Assembly: GCA_036583965.1 (NCBI GenBank)
Contig: JAZBQD010000001.1
Location: forward strand, 12,673,392-12,737,391
Origin: Prunella strophiata
Lineage: Eukaryota > Chordata > Aves > Passeriformes > Prunellidae
Direction: 5' to 3'
DNA length: 64,000 nucleotides
Below the pieces are notes generated by a model. That model worked only from the letters and a program-made list of their open reading frames with translations, did no database searches and had not been told where the DNA came from. How positions within the stretch are numbered: the stretch's first letter is position 1; each line of letters opens with the position of its first letter. Position numbers and translations under genes: made by a program. Shown one piece after another: positions 1 to 11,375 of the stretch.

Positions 1-1469
1 TAGTGGCATCAACTAAAATTGGGATTTTTTCCCCACCTTACATCATGTGGATTGGTCACCCAACACCCCAAAGAAATGTTTTGCAGTATGAAATCAACAA
101 AATTCCCTAGCATTGGCATAAAAATGCTGATATTGGCATTTCTTACACTGGGTAGAAGACTACATTTCTGTGAGCTGTGCTGATGACACTTCCAAAGGCA
201 GGTAAGTTTTTCTTTCATTCTCCCAGTTCCCTTGCTTTGGGGATGGAGACAAGAAGTTACTTGAGTTCAAATAAATGTTCTTTGTTCATTGCTTATGTGA
301 GAAAACAAAGGTAACTGATAGTGGAGATATTCTCTGGGGGCTGTGCATGGGCTGTTGCCCTCCAGACCTGCTCCTGGCAGGAACAAGCAGTGGAAAGTCA
401 GAGGAATCAGTTGTGCTTCCTTTTCTTTTGCTCACCCCAAAGCACTGTGTGAGATGTGAGCAGCATTTAAACACTTTCTTCTTTCATTTTCTTGCAAGTG
501 TCCACTCAGCACAACATTGTGCCTCCAGGGTCTGAACTGGAGATACCTGGGGGAGCATGAGAGGCCAAAGAGCCTCCCAAGAACTGTTCTAATTTGGCAT
601 CAAAATGTTGACAGTGTTTAGACAAATCCTTGCTCAAAGCCTCCTGAGAAGAATTTATTTTCAACACTGCAGTGGAAACTGGCAGCTCTTGGATAGGAGG
701 CAGGTGGAAGTTCAATGGACATGTGTGGCTGCTCCTAAATCCTCCTGCCTCACACTGGGAGTCTCCACCATCTGTTGGCAGCTGGGTTCTGGGGAGCTGA
801 TGGATGTGTGCAGGGCACTGAGCACACAGGTGCACACAGTGTTCAAGTGCTCATAGAAGGTGCCTGCACTTCATGTGTTGAAGCTGAACCACAGCTCTGG
901 GCAGATGACAAAATGGCTCTTCCCTTAAACACATCCACAAATTAGGACTTAACGTTGAGAACAGAGCAAAAGTTCACTCACTGCCTCCTGTTTCTGCACA
1001 TGACACCCCTGGAGAAAGCCCCCCAAGCTCCCAGCTCACCCAGCCCTTTGAGAGGAGGCAGCCCTGCCTTAGGGGCTGTACATTCATGGCTGTTCCTTGT
1101 GCGTGGGCCACACAACGATATAACACAAAAGAAAACCATAAATGGAGAGAGGAAGAGAAACGAGCATTCTTAGCAAAAACATGCTAAAGGCAAGGCTGTT
1201 TGTGAGGTGCTGATGAGAGCAGGCGGGCACTGGGCTGTCATTACCAGCCTCCATCATTTAAGGGCACCGAGCCTCTGATGCTCGGGCGAGGTGCGGCACC
1301 AGCGCTGCTCCGGGCGGGGCTGCCCTTCCCCTCCAGCCCTGCAGGTCAGGGCTGCTGGGACTCCCTTCCTTACTGATGGCAGGAGCACATGCTGGGCTCG
1401 CAGGTCACCAGCCTTATTGGTGTGTGGGGGATTGGAGGTGAATTGCCTAAAGGAGGGATGCACTGGCAT
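1..1469. other. Unique non-coding DNA, no gene seen
   Basis: All open frames here are under 110 codons, overlap on both strands and show no domain. The only compositional change is a short GC- and CpG-rich patch at about 1,266-1,325, in DNA that is otherwise CpG-poor. No transposon could be recognised. Confidence 0.6.
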
Positions 1470-1690
1470 GCCGACACTGCTATTGATTAATGCTAATTAT
1501 AATTTAATTTAACTTCCAATTAGTTTCAATCAATTGTCACATTCTCCCTGAATATGATTGCAAGGATGATGCACAGTAAGGAGGATAATTGTCCTGAGCT
1601 TCTCCTTGTTTGCCAGATGGCTATTTTCTATCCATTTCTTTTGCTTTTAATGGAGCTGGGTGAATAATTTATTTACCAAATTTAGTTGCT
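1470..1690. promoter_or_regulatory. Candidate conserved non-coding element, homeodomain-rich
   Basis: Seen: a dense run of homeodomain-type cores. TGATTAATGCTAATTATAAT runs across about 1,484-1,503, followed by CAATTAG at 1,517 and CAATCAATTG near 1,530. It ends close to a short (CTG)5 run at about 1,687-1,703. No open frame of note crosses it. Known: clustered TAAT/ATTA cores are typical of developmental enhancers bound by LIM, NKX, HOX and related homeodomain proteins. Inferred: this is an enhancer-like element. AT-rich DNA gives such cores by chance, so only cross-species conservation would settle it. Confidence 0.35.
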
Positions 1691-2872
1691 GCTGCTGCTG
1701 CTTCATGTCCCATTGCACTATCTGTAAGCATAGTTTGAGCCTGATGCCTGGTCCAGAATTTCTCATCACAGATTATTGGTTCTTGGTCTGTACAACACAT
1801 TACAGCCATTTGATCCTGCAAAATCAAGCAGGGTGATTTCACTTTAATCAGGCATGTGGTGGAGTATCATGGCCCTGGCCACACTGTTGCTGTCAGTCAT
1901 ACCTCTGGGGATCCAGTTTTGCTTGAATTTTCTGTAACTGTTTCTTTAAAAAGTGGTCACAGTCATGTTTCTGTCACCCAGAGTGTTTCCCTTCAAAGGG
2001 GGAAAGCAGAGAGAAGGAGCAGACACATCTGTTCATCTGGATCATCATCTCCAGGGCTTGAATGCAGGCTCTAGCAATAAGAGAATGGCAACTCAACTTC
2101 TTCTCCCAAGGGCCCAGCTCCTCTCTGTTACAGCACCAGCCCTCTTAACACTCTCCTCTGTGGTCTTCCCACTGAAGATGGAAACTGGTTTTGTCTGACT
2201 ATTGCCATGACAGCCTGGCCTTTCCATGTTGCATTTGAATGGGTGGTCACAGAACATATATAATCAGAGGCACTTGTCCGATGCTAATAATAGCTCTGTC
2301 TGTCCAAGAGAATTACAAAAAAAGTATCAATTCATTAATCACCCCCACTGTTTTTGTGTACATTACTGATGAAACATCAGGCAGTGTTCCCTGAAGGTCA
2401 ATAAACTGGGGCAGTTATCCAAAATTACCTTCTGAGATCTCTCTGAAAGCTAAGGGAAAAGTGAGCAGAGCACAGTCCCATCTATTCTTGCCGAGGATCA
2501 AAAGCAACTCAACAATACCTCAGGGCATCAAAGACAGCTGATAGATCTAACAATAACATCTTGGAGCCCTGATATTCATCTGTAACCTGGGCTGCCCGTG
2601 CAGTGCAGTCTCTGTGCTCCACTCTGTCTGTACCCAGACCCACACGGGTCAAGAAAGGCTGAAACTGTCAGGCACTCGGGGAATTCGCTTCCCTTCACAA
2701 CTTCCTCATTAACCATGCCCACACTTGAAGAACAAAAACAACACAGCCCCATTGCCAGCATTCAGCAACAGCTTGTTTTGGCACCTTCTCTGCACCTTCC
2801 AGAGGTGTCTTCCACCTGCCCTGTCATGGTTTCAGGTGGGGCAGTTTCCTCCCCCAGCCCTGCCACCAGGTA
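1691..2872. other. Unique non-coding DNA, no gene seen
   Basis: There are no recognised repeats. A modest AT-rich patch at about 2,250-2,350 holds TAATAAT, CATTAATCACC and a TATATAATC stretch and could be a weak regulatory element. Open frames of 61-131 codons overlap each other on both strands and look random. Confidence 0.55.
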
Positions 2873-2902
2873 TCCACCGCGCCGATCAAAAGCCGCGGTG
2901 GA
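2873..2902. repeat. CpG-containing inverted repeat (9-bp arms, 12-nt loop)
   Basis: Seen: TCCACCGCG at 2,873-2,881 and its exact reverse complement CGCGGTGGA at 2,894-2,902 are separated by 12 nt. It sits in a small CpG-retaining patch (about 2,878-2,945) within CpG-poor DNA. It could form a short hairpin or be a dimer-binding site. Nothing shows that it is used. Confidence 0.7.
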
Positions 2903-2945
2903 CAATGCGGGTTCGTTCCAGCTGGTGGAGAGGTCACGTCCCTGC

Positions 2946-3966
2946 CACCACTGCCACTGCTCATCTTTGAGCCTCTGCTGTGACCCGAAGTGAGGCAGTG
3001 GCAGTGTGGGAAGGTGGATGTGGCCCCTCTGCTCTCTGCTGGCAAGGCTTTCCACATGGGCATCGGCCTCAAGGGCATTTCTTCCATTCTTTTCCCTGCA
3101 GAAGACTTGAAGAACCTCATTGCAGGAGAGCTCAGAACCTCCCCTGCAAACAGAAATCCAAAAGAACTTGGGTGCTTTGTAAGAAACATACAGTTCATCC
3201 CAGGATTATGATCTGACTTGTTAATTTTTTTTTTAGTTTTATTTTAGAAAATAAAAGGTCAGCTTATGTGTACAGCTGAGCCCTCTTTCCTCCTACCCAG
3301 CCCATTCTGTCCCCAGTGGATCAAGTTATGTGGGCTCACATGTCCCAGGCAGATAATTATGTCTTGGTTCAACATTATTTTATTATAACCATTTAAGTTA
3401 CAGGAGAACTTCAGTGAAAAATAAAACTATGCTAAAGCAAATCCATTGCTCCATCGAAACGAAAGCTGACCCCTCGCTTGTCTTTGTGCATGGGCTGGAT
3501 AACAAACCCATTGTAAGATTAAAATGAAAAAAGAAGGAAAGCCAAAGCTTGTTTTGTTCTTATAAACATGGGACTTTCGATTTATTTTTCACAGAGCTTT
3601 GACTGGGCAACAGAAGAAATGTGAGATATCTCACAATGTTCCCTTGGCATAACATGGTGCTTTCAGTCTCATTATTATTGCATTATATGTAGCACATCTG
3701 TTACTGGTCAGGAGCCAAACTATTTAATTCTATTAGATACATCTATACAGCTAAGTGATAATCTACACCAGGTTTATGGAACAAGCACTTAATTCTTGGC
3801 AGGGAGCAGCTCAAGACTTGATACAAGAGCAACAGAATATATGCAGTGTAGTTGTAGATCAGTGTCAGAAACTGGCCAGAAATCATTTCTGCATTCTTCA
3901 GCATGCAGGCATTCCAGTGTGGGAAACTATTCATTCAATTTATTGTTCTAACATCTGTAAGTTATT
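2946..3966. other. Unique non-coding DNA, no gene seen
   Basis: GC content falls from left to right, and AT-rich DNA dominates after about 3,215, where a short T-rich run ends in a TTTTAGAAAATAAAA stretch. No repeat family was recognised and the open frames are under 130 codons. Confidence 0.55.
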
Positions 3967-3988
3967 GGGTGAGGGGGAGGGGAGAGGG
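3967..3988 (+). other. G-quadruplex motif
   Basis: Four G-runs lie on the + strand: GGG (3,967-3,969), GGGGG (3,973-3,977), GGGG (3,979-3,982) and GGG (3,986-3,988), with loops of 3, 1 and 3 nt. This meets the usual four-run, loop-of-7-or-less pattern. It lies in an ordinary purine-rich stretch with no gene nearby. Confidence 0.7.
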
Positions 3989-4487
3989 AGAAGAGGAAAA
4001 TGCTCAGAGGGTAAAACGTTTACCTAACAAAATACTAACTCTTTCAGGGGGTTGCATGTCAGCACTCTGTAAATAATAGGAGCCTTTTAATGCACATATG
4101 GTAGTATTTACTTTGTGGAGAGGTAACACAGGATCCTGCCTTGCTCAGAAAGTTTTGTGCCCTGATGCTGCTCAGGCATTTAGTTTTGCTGAACACATTT
4201 TGTCTCAATCCATCTTTTATCTCACTGAACACAGCTACCAAAAGCAAAGTCACGTTGCATTGCCTCTGCTCACAAGCACCCCTAGAGCAGGCTAACATCA
4301 GGATGTGGGGTTGAAAGAAAGAGCTCAGCTCCTGCTTCCCTCGCAGGGCACAATGCAGCTCCAGCATTTGCTGGCTGGCAATTTGGATCCTGGTGCTTTT
4401 CCCCTCCACTCTCTGCAAGACCCTTCCAAACTCTGAGAGGAAGAAGCCCCAAGCCATGTGTCCTTCCCAGAAACAAGCAAACATGGT

Positions 4488-4640
4488 TTTAGCCCATTTT
4501 GGAGGGGAGGAGGAAGGGCACTGGGAGGTGATGACTTGCTCAGGGTTGCACAGGATGTCTGCAGCAGAGTGGAATAGGGGCCAACTCTGAACTGTCAACA
4601 GTTCCTCTACCTTTATCCACCAGGCCATCCTTCCTTCCTC
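4488..4640 (+). mobile_element. MIR-like CORE-SINE relic
   Basis: The stretch follows the familiar order of the MIR/CORE-SINE body. CCCATTTTGGAGGGGAGG resembles the usual 'CCCATTTTACAGATGGGGA' part. It is followed by ATGACTTGCTCAGGGTTGCA and CACAGGATGTCTGCAGCAGA, which correspond to the 'TGACTTGCCCAAGGTCACACAG...GTCTGTGGCAGAG' core, then a TATCCACCAGGCCATCC-type end. Similarity was judged by eye from knowledge of the family and is strongly diverged. A 200-codon minus-strand open frame (4,059-4,661) runs through it and is not credible as a gene. Confidence 0.7.
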
Positions 4641-4665
4641 TATGCTGAAGAGTTGAAACAATTCT

Positions 4666-4737
4666 GAAAAAAAAAAAAATTAAAAAGAGAAAAGAAAAAA
4701 AAAAAAGGAAGGAAAAAAAAGGAAGAAAAAGAGAGAG
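4666..4737. repeat. A/G-rich low-complexity tract
   Basis: About 70 bp are almost entirely purine, with several A-runs and GGAAGGAAA-type motifs. It directly follows the SINE relic but is not a convincing poly(A) tail, since MIR elements do not end that way. Confidence 0.85.
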
Positions 4738-7700
4738 TCTCCACCTGCAGACATTTCTGACCTTCCACTGAGAGGGCTTTTCTTTTCCTTTCCTCCTTCC
4801 CCCCCATCCATTTTTTGGTCTCTCAGTGGAATTAATTGGATCTATTTCTCAAGGAAGTGATGTCAGGAGACCAGGGGTGTTCCAGGAATAGTTATTTCCA
4901 TATGATTTGAGCAGGTTCTTACATACTGTGACACATACATTGTAATTTAAACAGATCTGGTTCTTTGGATTGAAGGCCATTTATAAGAGTCTCCAGCTGG
5001 AGAGGAATTCATTTACTCATGGCCTTTGGGGAGCAGCAGCATCCTTAACTCTCTGCTGTCTCCTCCAATACCTGGTGTCTGAAATTTCCCTGAATTGTCT
5101 TATCCTGAGCCTGACCCCACCCAGGTAAGAACACCTATTGATTTCAGAGGTCCTGCTCTGCTATGGGTGAACTGTGGCTGAGCTCCATTGCACACTGCAG
5201 GCAGCAGGCTTGTAATTCCAAAATCATTCCTGGTCATCACTGGTAGTACTTGAGTTCTTATAAGAAAAAAAAAGTCCTTGCACCTGAATTTGCAAGCTGA
5301 ATCCAGGAGGATAAAACCAAGGCTCTGAATGAAGGGAAAAGGCTGTAATGCTGAAGTGTATTTAGGCTGTGAGCTTTGGGGACAAGTGCTGCATTTATTT
5401 TTCCCATGGAGTTGTACAGCATCTAATACAGTCAGGGTTCTGGTTCAGGACAGATGTCTGACATGCAACTATAGTGCCAAAATAATATCATTAAATACCA
5501 GTAATAACATCATGAGGTAATGAATAGCAATAAAACCTTGGAGGGAGGCCAAGTAGAAGGGATCTTCAAAGGCTGTGCTGCCCCCTGCTACTCTTGATTC
5601 TGAATTGTACATGGTCTTCAACCCTAGGTGAAGTGGAGATGTGTCAAAGAAACAAAGCTCTTGCTTAGTGTGTGGTCACAGCACCTGGGGATGGGATGAG
5701 GAGGGAGAAAGGTCTGTGCCTTGCTGAGCCTACACCTTCCCCTCCTGCCCAGCACAATGTCCTTCTGACCATCCAGAGCAGTGCCAGGTCTTGTCACTGG
5801 TTTGGGAACTTCCAGAGATCATTTTAAAATCATTCATGATTTAGCATTATATTTGTATTTCCCAAGTGCTGCTCATGTCAGGGATGCCAAAAACAAAGCC
5901 AGTGACTGGCTGAGGCTTATTAGGTCTCAACACAGCCCTGACCTGTCTTTTCTCTTTAGCTGAAGGCCTTGGGCATGGCCAAGTAAGGAGGAACAGGTCA
6001 CTGCTGACAACAGCAATTTGTACCACATTTGTCAACACATCCACTTGTAAAAGTTAATTTCCCAGCACGTGGGTTTGTGTCCATTAAACAAATATCTCAC
6101 AGCCCCACAAGGCCTGGACACACCCTTCAGGGGGCTGACTGAAGGAAGGAGCCACTGCTGGCTGAACCTCTGACTTCCAGCCAGGCTCTTCCAGGGAGCT
6201 TTGATCTCTGTGGAGCAGGGAGCAGAACAGACACATCCTTTGTACTGACCAGCCTGCTCCCACCACTGATTCTCTGACTCACTCTGGGAAGGATTTATAA
6301 GGACTCCATATACTTTCTTGAAAATGGAGAAATCAAAAAGGCCAAATTCAAATGGTAAGAAAAGTCAAAGGTGGTTTTTACTCTTTATTTGCCATTAGCT
6401 TTGATAATTGCTCCAAAGTGCTGTAGCTTGTGACAGTGTCCCCTGGAGTTACTGCTGCCCATGCTGAACATGTATGCTGAGATCCAGAGGTTTGGGACAG
6501 CAACTCTGGCATCACACATACTAGCATTAGTAGCAAAACTCATATTCAAAATGTTGAAATCATTGCCAGTTACCCAACCAGAATCACTGTGCTTTTCACA
6601 GCAATATTTCTCTCTGTCCTCCTCTACTGCTACTACTACACCAATGAAGCATCCTGGAATTATGCTGCAAGCTGGCTTTTTGCAGTTAGCAACTTTAAAC
6701 TTTTCAAAATAAAGGATTTTTTTCTTTTTAGTTGGTTTGGGGTTTTTTTTTCCTGGTTTCTGGGTTGGGTTGGTTTGGTTTTTGCCCCTTTCATGAACCT
6801 GGCAAGATGCTGGTAGCACAGATTGGTAGCACAGGCATCCTACAAAAAAAATATTTTGTCTACTATTTTCTTGCCATGGTCCAGAGCAGAGGACTAGGGA
6901 CATGATCTCAGAACACCATTGCAAAAAGATGAGTAACAGGCATTTAATTTCAAGGCTGCTCATTAGGTATTTTTTCTTGCTCTCTTCCCATGGGAGAGAA
7001 AATTATGTAAATGGAAAACCTCAGTGGGAGTAGTTTGCAAGTGGTTTGGATTACACCTGGGAAATGAAGGGGGGTTCCAAGATACAGGTGTTTCACCTGG
7101 CACAGCACACTGTGTTCCTGGAGCCAGAGCTGGATGAAGCCTTGGCTTTGGTGCCATCACAAATCCACCTTTGGAGAATAAGGTGTTTCTGTCATCCATG
7201 CTTGTCAGTTAAAATCCACTGGGACCATTTGTAGGAGAATAGCCAGCCTCTGTAAGAAACATTAATCTGCCCATCTACAAATAACAGGATTCCATTCCCC
7301 TCTATAAAATCAGCATGAGACTGTGTAGGAAGCATCAGAAAAGCCCAGCAGAACAGCGCCTGGGGCTAGTGCAGATCTGCTGGCTGTTCACACTGCTTGC
7401 TGCTAGTGATAGCTCATTGGTCATGGTGTTGGACAAGCTCTTGAGAGGTCTGACTTTGTTTTCTGGTTTTCCATAACATTTCTGTGCCCTAATTCCCCAC
7501 TTCTGAAAGCAAAGTTGGTAGGGGAAAGCACATCCTTCTTGAATGTTGTGAGGGGCATGACCCTATAAATCCCACACAGTTATAGCCTCAGTCATACTGC
7601 ACTGTTTTTAGAGCCTACAAGTTCTCCACATGCAGTGTAAAATAACCATTAAATCATCTGTAATGAAGCCAACTTAACTGTAATTCTATAAGGCATGGAT

Positions 7701-8099
7701 TGAAGACATGTAACTAACAGATCTGGTTAGAAAATGTGGGAAACTTTTCAAGGGAGAATTAAAAATAACATTTGCATTTATTTTTATCCAAATTTACTTG
7801 TTTGCTTTTAGTTAAATGAACTTTTCCTTCCTTCTTTAAGCAGCCTTAATTCTCTCCTTTTCTCTTCCTCATTTTTTCATTAGAAAAAGTGAAGGAAAGA
7901 AGGGAATGGAAATCAATAGAGAAGAGTGAAAACCCGAAAATCTTCAAACCTTGCTGGTTATTTTTTTGAGATCATTGGTCTGGGGTTTTTGTTGTTTGTT
8001 TGTTTGTCTCAAAAATGAATGTTTATGTAAATGCCAGAAATTTCTGTTTCATTAAATGGGTTATTTGTCACTGGAAAGTATGGCTGAATTGAAGAGGCC
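4738..8099. other. Unique non-coding DNA, no gene seen
   Basis: There are no recognised transposons or coding exons. A T-rich tract at about 6,716-6,780, with GGTTTGGGG-like interruptions, produces a spurious minus-strand frame (6,385-6,963). From about 7,760 to 7,990 the DNA is very AT-rich, with pyrimidine and purine runs and a short (TTTG)n at about 7,990-8,008. Confidence 0.55.
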
Positions 8100-8107
8100 C
8101 AGGCCTG

Positions 8108-8200
8108 ATATTCTCCATTGCAGTTGGGGAAACTGAAGTGAAACACCAAAGTGATGACCCTGAGGCCATGTGGTGGGGGTCAGTGTCAGAAAAGACATTT
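8108..8200 (+). mobile_element. Probable MIR-like SINE fragment
   Basis: GTTGGGGAAACTGAAGTGAA at about 8,123-8,142 is followed by AAGTGATGACCCTGAGGCCA and a GTGG...GTCAGTGTCAGAA stretch. This parallels the MIR order 'GATGGGGAAACTGAGG...GTGACTTGCCCAAGGTCA...GTCAGTGGCAGA'. It is shorter and more diverged than the copy at 4.5 kb. Alternative: a chance match of a purine-rich phrase. Confidence 0.5.
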
Positions 8201-8524
8201 AGACCAGAGGAATCCCTGGCTCATCTCCCAGGTCTGGACCATCCCTGCTCACAAGGCAGCTATGTGAGGTCTTCTACTGCAACACAACCACGCTGTGCAC
8301 AAGGAAAGCCTGGAGGGCTTCCCTCTCCCCCTCCTCACCAAAAAAATGTCCCTACATCTCAAGATTCCTTTTCAGAGCCCCTTCTGCAGCAGCATGGGTC
8401 TTGGTGATGGGTGTAGGAGGCAGAATGCTGGTGCTGGGGACAGGTGGCAGGTGGGGGGACAGGGGACCATTGTGGGGCAGAGCCAGGAACGTGGTGAAGG
8501 ACCGTGCGCATACAGCTACAGATG
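8201..8524. other. Unique non-coding DNA, GC-richer
   Basis: Moderately GC-rich, with G-runs at about 8,440-8,480. Three G3+ runs occur, but the loops are too long for a canonical quadruplex. No gene or repeat was recognised. Confidence 0.5.
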
Positions 8525-8960
8525 CCTGAATTAATTGCCTGCTGTTTACAGCTTGGGTTTATTGCTCAGCTTTTAATTAACTGTTTCCGGATTTAATCTC
8601 ACAAATGTTCTGTCTTGGTCCTTGTTTAATCCGGCAGTCTAATGGCAAGCTGATTTATGCAGATCAATACTGTTTACAAACATGAAAGCCGCCAGCCGGC
8701 GTTTGAACTTTCGGCGTGATGGCATTGGTTATCAATAGCTGGAGCAGCCTCAGCAGGTGGCTGTCAATATGCAGCCAGTCAATATGCACGGAGCAGCCAA
8801 GATTAAAACTTTTTTTTTAGCAGGACTGGGAGGGAGCTGCCTAAACTCCTCATCATATTCATATATGGAGGATTTGCTACCCGCTCCTGCCCCTGCTTCC
8901 TTTTATTCATTCGCAGCCATCCGAGTGCAGCGCTAATGAGAATAATCTGGTTATTTGAGA
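8525..8960. promoter_or_regulatory. Strong candidate conserved enhancer (POU/FOX/homeodomain motifs)
   Basis: Seen: GAATTAATTG near 8,529, TTTTAATTAACTG at about 8,571, TGTTTACAAACA (forkhead-like) at 8,671-8,682, and a cluster of retained CpGs at about 8,688-8,716 (GCCGCCAGCCGGCG, TTTCGGCG). These are followed by an E-box CAGGTG at about 8,754 and a 15-bp-spaced direct repeat of GTCAATATGCA at 8,763-8,773 and 8,778-8,788, then a TTTTTTTTAG tract and ATTCATATATG. No open frame crosses it. Inferred: the motif density and the unmutated CpGs in CpG-depleted DNA suggest a long-lived developmental enhancer. This is the best of the candidates here, but conservation is not measured. Confidence 0.45.
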
Positions 8961-9779
8961 ACATAGGGGGTGATGTGGGAAATAACTGTTCCCACAATCT
9001 GTTTCACACTCTCATTCTCCCTGAGCCAGCTCACCTGCAAAGGTGTTTCCCCTCTATTAAACTATATTAAGTAGCAGCAAGGGAGACCTGGCTTGGTCTT
9101 TGCATCTAGTTTGCCATTGATTTAAATGGAAATTACTGAAGGTATTGGATTATTTTCAACTTAGTCTATTGACTTGAATAGTCATGGAAGAGCCATTCAG
9201 CAAATGCTTCCCTGAAAACAAAGAATGAAAACCCAGTGGCTGGAAATTTTTGGTGAGGGGATGCATGGATAGAGCAGCTGTTGATGTGAACCTGCTTCTC
9301 CAGCTTTGTATCCCCTTGGACCTGTTCTTCTGCTTGTACTTTGGGCAGCTGTTGGTATAATTGTGAAGGGGAGAAAAGGGTGTTTTCCTGCTGAGTTGCA
9401 CAGGTTTGAACAGCACAGAGTTTCAACCCTTAAGGGACTGATGCATGCTTATTTTGTTGCTCTCATCTCTGTTAAAGTCAGTGGCCCTGTTTTTAACAGG
9501 CCAGGTTAATAATGTGCAAACCTCTGGAAAAACAGAGCTGAAGTTAATCACTAGTCAGGGCTAGTCAAAGCTTTCCTTGGGAAGAGCTATAGGCCTAAGC
9601 ATGGAACACAGATCCTTAGCCTGATTTTATCTGAAATAACCTTAACCTACCAAGGCAAATGAGATCAGGCTTGCCTGTGCCTTCTCTTTATTTGTGCAGT
9701 ACTCCCAACACCAGCTGCATTCAGGGGCCAAGGCCCTGCTGTGCTGGGGTTGGTACAAGCAAAGCTAATTGCATGTTGG
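8961..9779. other. Unique non-coding DNA, no gene seen
   Basis: The phrase CCATTGATTTAAATGG at about 9,113-9,128 is a near-palindrome that recalls 'CCATTGACTTCAATGG' blocks of old reptilian repeats, but the match is too short to call. Open frames of 67-86 codons overlap on both strands. Confidence 0.5.
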
Positions 9780-10240
9780 CTAAAAACACAGCTCTTACAC
9801 AGTTGTTACACCTTTTATAAATACATTTCTAATAATCAGCAGACAATAGCACGGGCAAGCCAGAAGCATAACACAAAGCATAAGAATAAATTGCATTTAA
9901 TTACAAGGAGAATCTAATTAAGCCTGATTTTCTTAGGCCAATGTTAGACTAGAAGTAACTTCATACACATTAATAGAGTTGTAACAAATGTGACCCGTGG
10001 TATAATGACAATGACTACTCAGGGGTGGATTGTCAGATTGATGCACGGCATGACATGAACACCATCCCCTAATTTCAAAGGTGCAGAGTGGATCATTTTT
10101 ATGCAGAGCACAAGGGCTCCGATCCCCTCGTTACCTTTGTGCCTTGGCTTTATGCTTTTGGCCATTTGCAGCATTTTCCAACATTTTCCAGTCTGTTTGT
10201 TCTAGTATTCATTGTCGATTAAGTGGCCAGGAACAAGACT
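9780..10240. promoter_or_regulatory. Candidate conserved non-coding block
   Basis: Seen: CTAATAATCAG near 9,830, TTGCATTTAATTACAAGG near 9,891-9,908, CTAATTAAGCC near 9,915, CATTAATAGAG near 9,968, GATTGTCAGATTGATG near 10,027, and CATTGTCGATTAAGTGG near 10,209. Motif-bearing segments of mixed composition run for over 400 bp without a transposon or a credible open frame. Inferred: one or more adjacent developmental enhancers. Confidence 0.38.
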
Positions 10241-11375
10241 CTCGGGGCAGCAGCCGCGGTGCTTGTGCCGGGGTCCTGCGGCTTCCTCGGATCGAAGGAT
10301 CCCTGCACAGCCTCCCAGGAGGGCATTTTGTTCTCTGGGTTCAGAGGCAATGCCATGATGGTTTAATCTGGACTCTTCCCAGATGACTCACAAAAGGGGG
10401 GAAATAGGACATGGGGAAGTGGGAAATGTGGGGACACTGTGGGAACGCCGGGCTTTGCAGAGCCGAGCTGGATTTCAAAGTGAAGCACCCTTGTGTACAG
10501 GCGAGCTGGTTAGAAGCTGCTGATCTGTTCTCTAGCAACTTGTGGCACACCGCAGGCTTTGTGAGGCTGGCAAAGTCGGAGCAGCTAATCAATTCTGCTT
10601 TATTCTCCTCACCACAGACCTTCGCCTGCAAAGCACAGCGCCGGTTTTAATAGTGACATCTTGAGCGCCTTTCAGAGTCTGCTTGAAAGCAAATATAGGC
10701 CTTTTAATAGGTTATTTTAATGCATTAAACTATGGAGAGGAGGAAGAGAAGGGGAAAAAAAAAAATCCCTGGCACATACATCTCTGCAAAAGTTTCAGAG
10801 TCTGGAAGAATCTGATCCAGAAACAAAAGCCCTTTGAATCTCTCCCCTTCCCTGTTCCCCCATGCCTGGCTCCCCCTCCCCTTCCTTCCTTCACTTCTCC
10901 CTCCTCCTGCTGAGCAGTAACAGTGCCAACTTATCAGATACTTTTAGCTGCCAGCTTCCCAGATACTTTCCTTTGAATGTGACCTGGCAGCAGCTCGCTG
11001 CAACTTTTGAACTGCTATGTATGTCATATGCTAAGAAGAAGAAGAAGAAGGAGCTGAAGTATAATGACTACTGGAATACGCGATTCAAGACAAAGTCAAA
11101 ATGCTTTCAGTGGGGAGCGTGAGGCAATTTATTTTAACTCGTGAGGCAACTTTGCTATCCGACAGGTAGGGGGGTGGGGAAGCGAGCAGGATAATCGTCG
11201 TATTTTATCTTCACCTGAGGGCTGCCAGTCCATTGCCAGCATCCACAAATTGCCCCTCCTGAGAGCCCCGAGGTGCCCGTGGGAGTCTGGGGTGAGGAGA
11301 GCAGGGAGTCAGGGAATGTGCCTGGCTGGCCAAGGAGGCACCTGGGGGCACCATCCAGCCCTGACCAAGCGGGGA
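10241..11375. other. Non-coding DNA with a small CpG cluster and short repeats
   Basis: A CpG cluster lies at about 10,239-10,296 (GCAGCCGCGG, GCCGGGG, CTGCGGC, CTCGGATCGAAGG), with further scattered CpGs to about 10,645. A C/T-rich stretch is at about 10,842-10,915 and an (AAG)5-6 run at about 11,034-11,052. No gene was recognised. Frames of up to 101 codons are stop-poor because of composition. Confidence 0.5.

Noticed and set aside
4059..4661. 200-codon minus-strand open frame
   Set aside because: It runs antisense through a MIR-like SINE relic, has no domain, and competes with frames on the other strand.
6385..6963. 192-codon minus-strand open frame
   Set aside because: A poly-T tract supplies its Lys/Pro-rich centre. 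There is no recognisable domain.
9113..9128. CCATTGATTTAAATGG as a repeat relic
   Set aside because: Only 16 bp, with no continuing similarity on either side.
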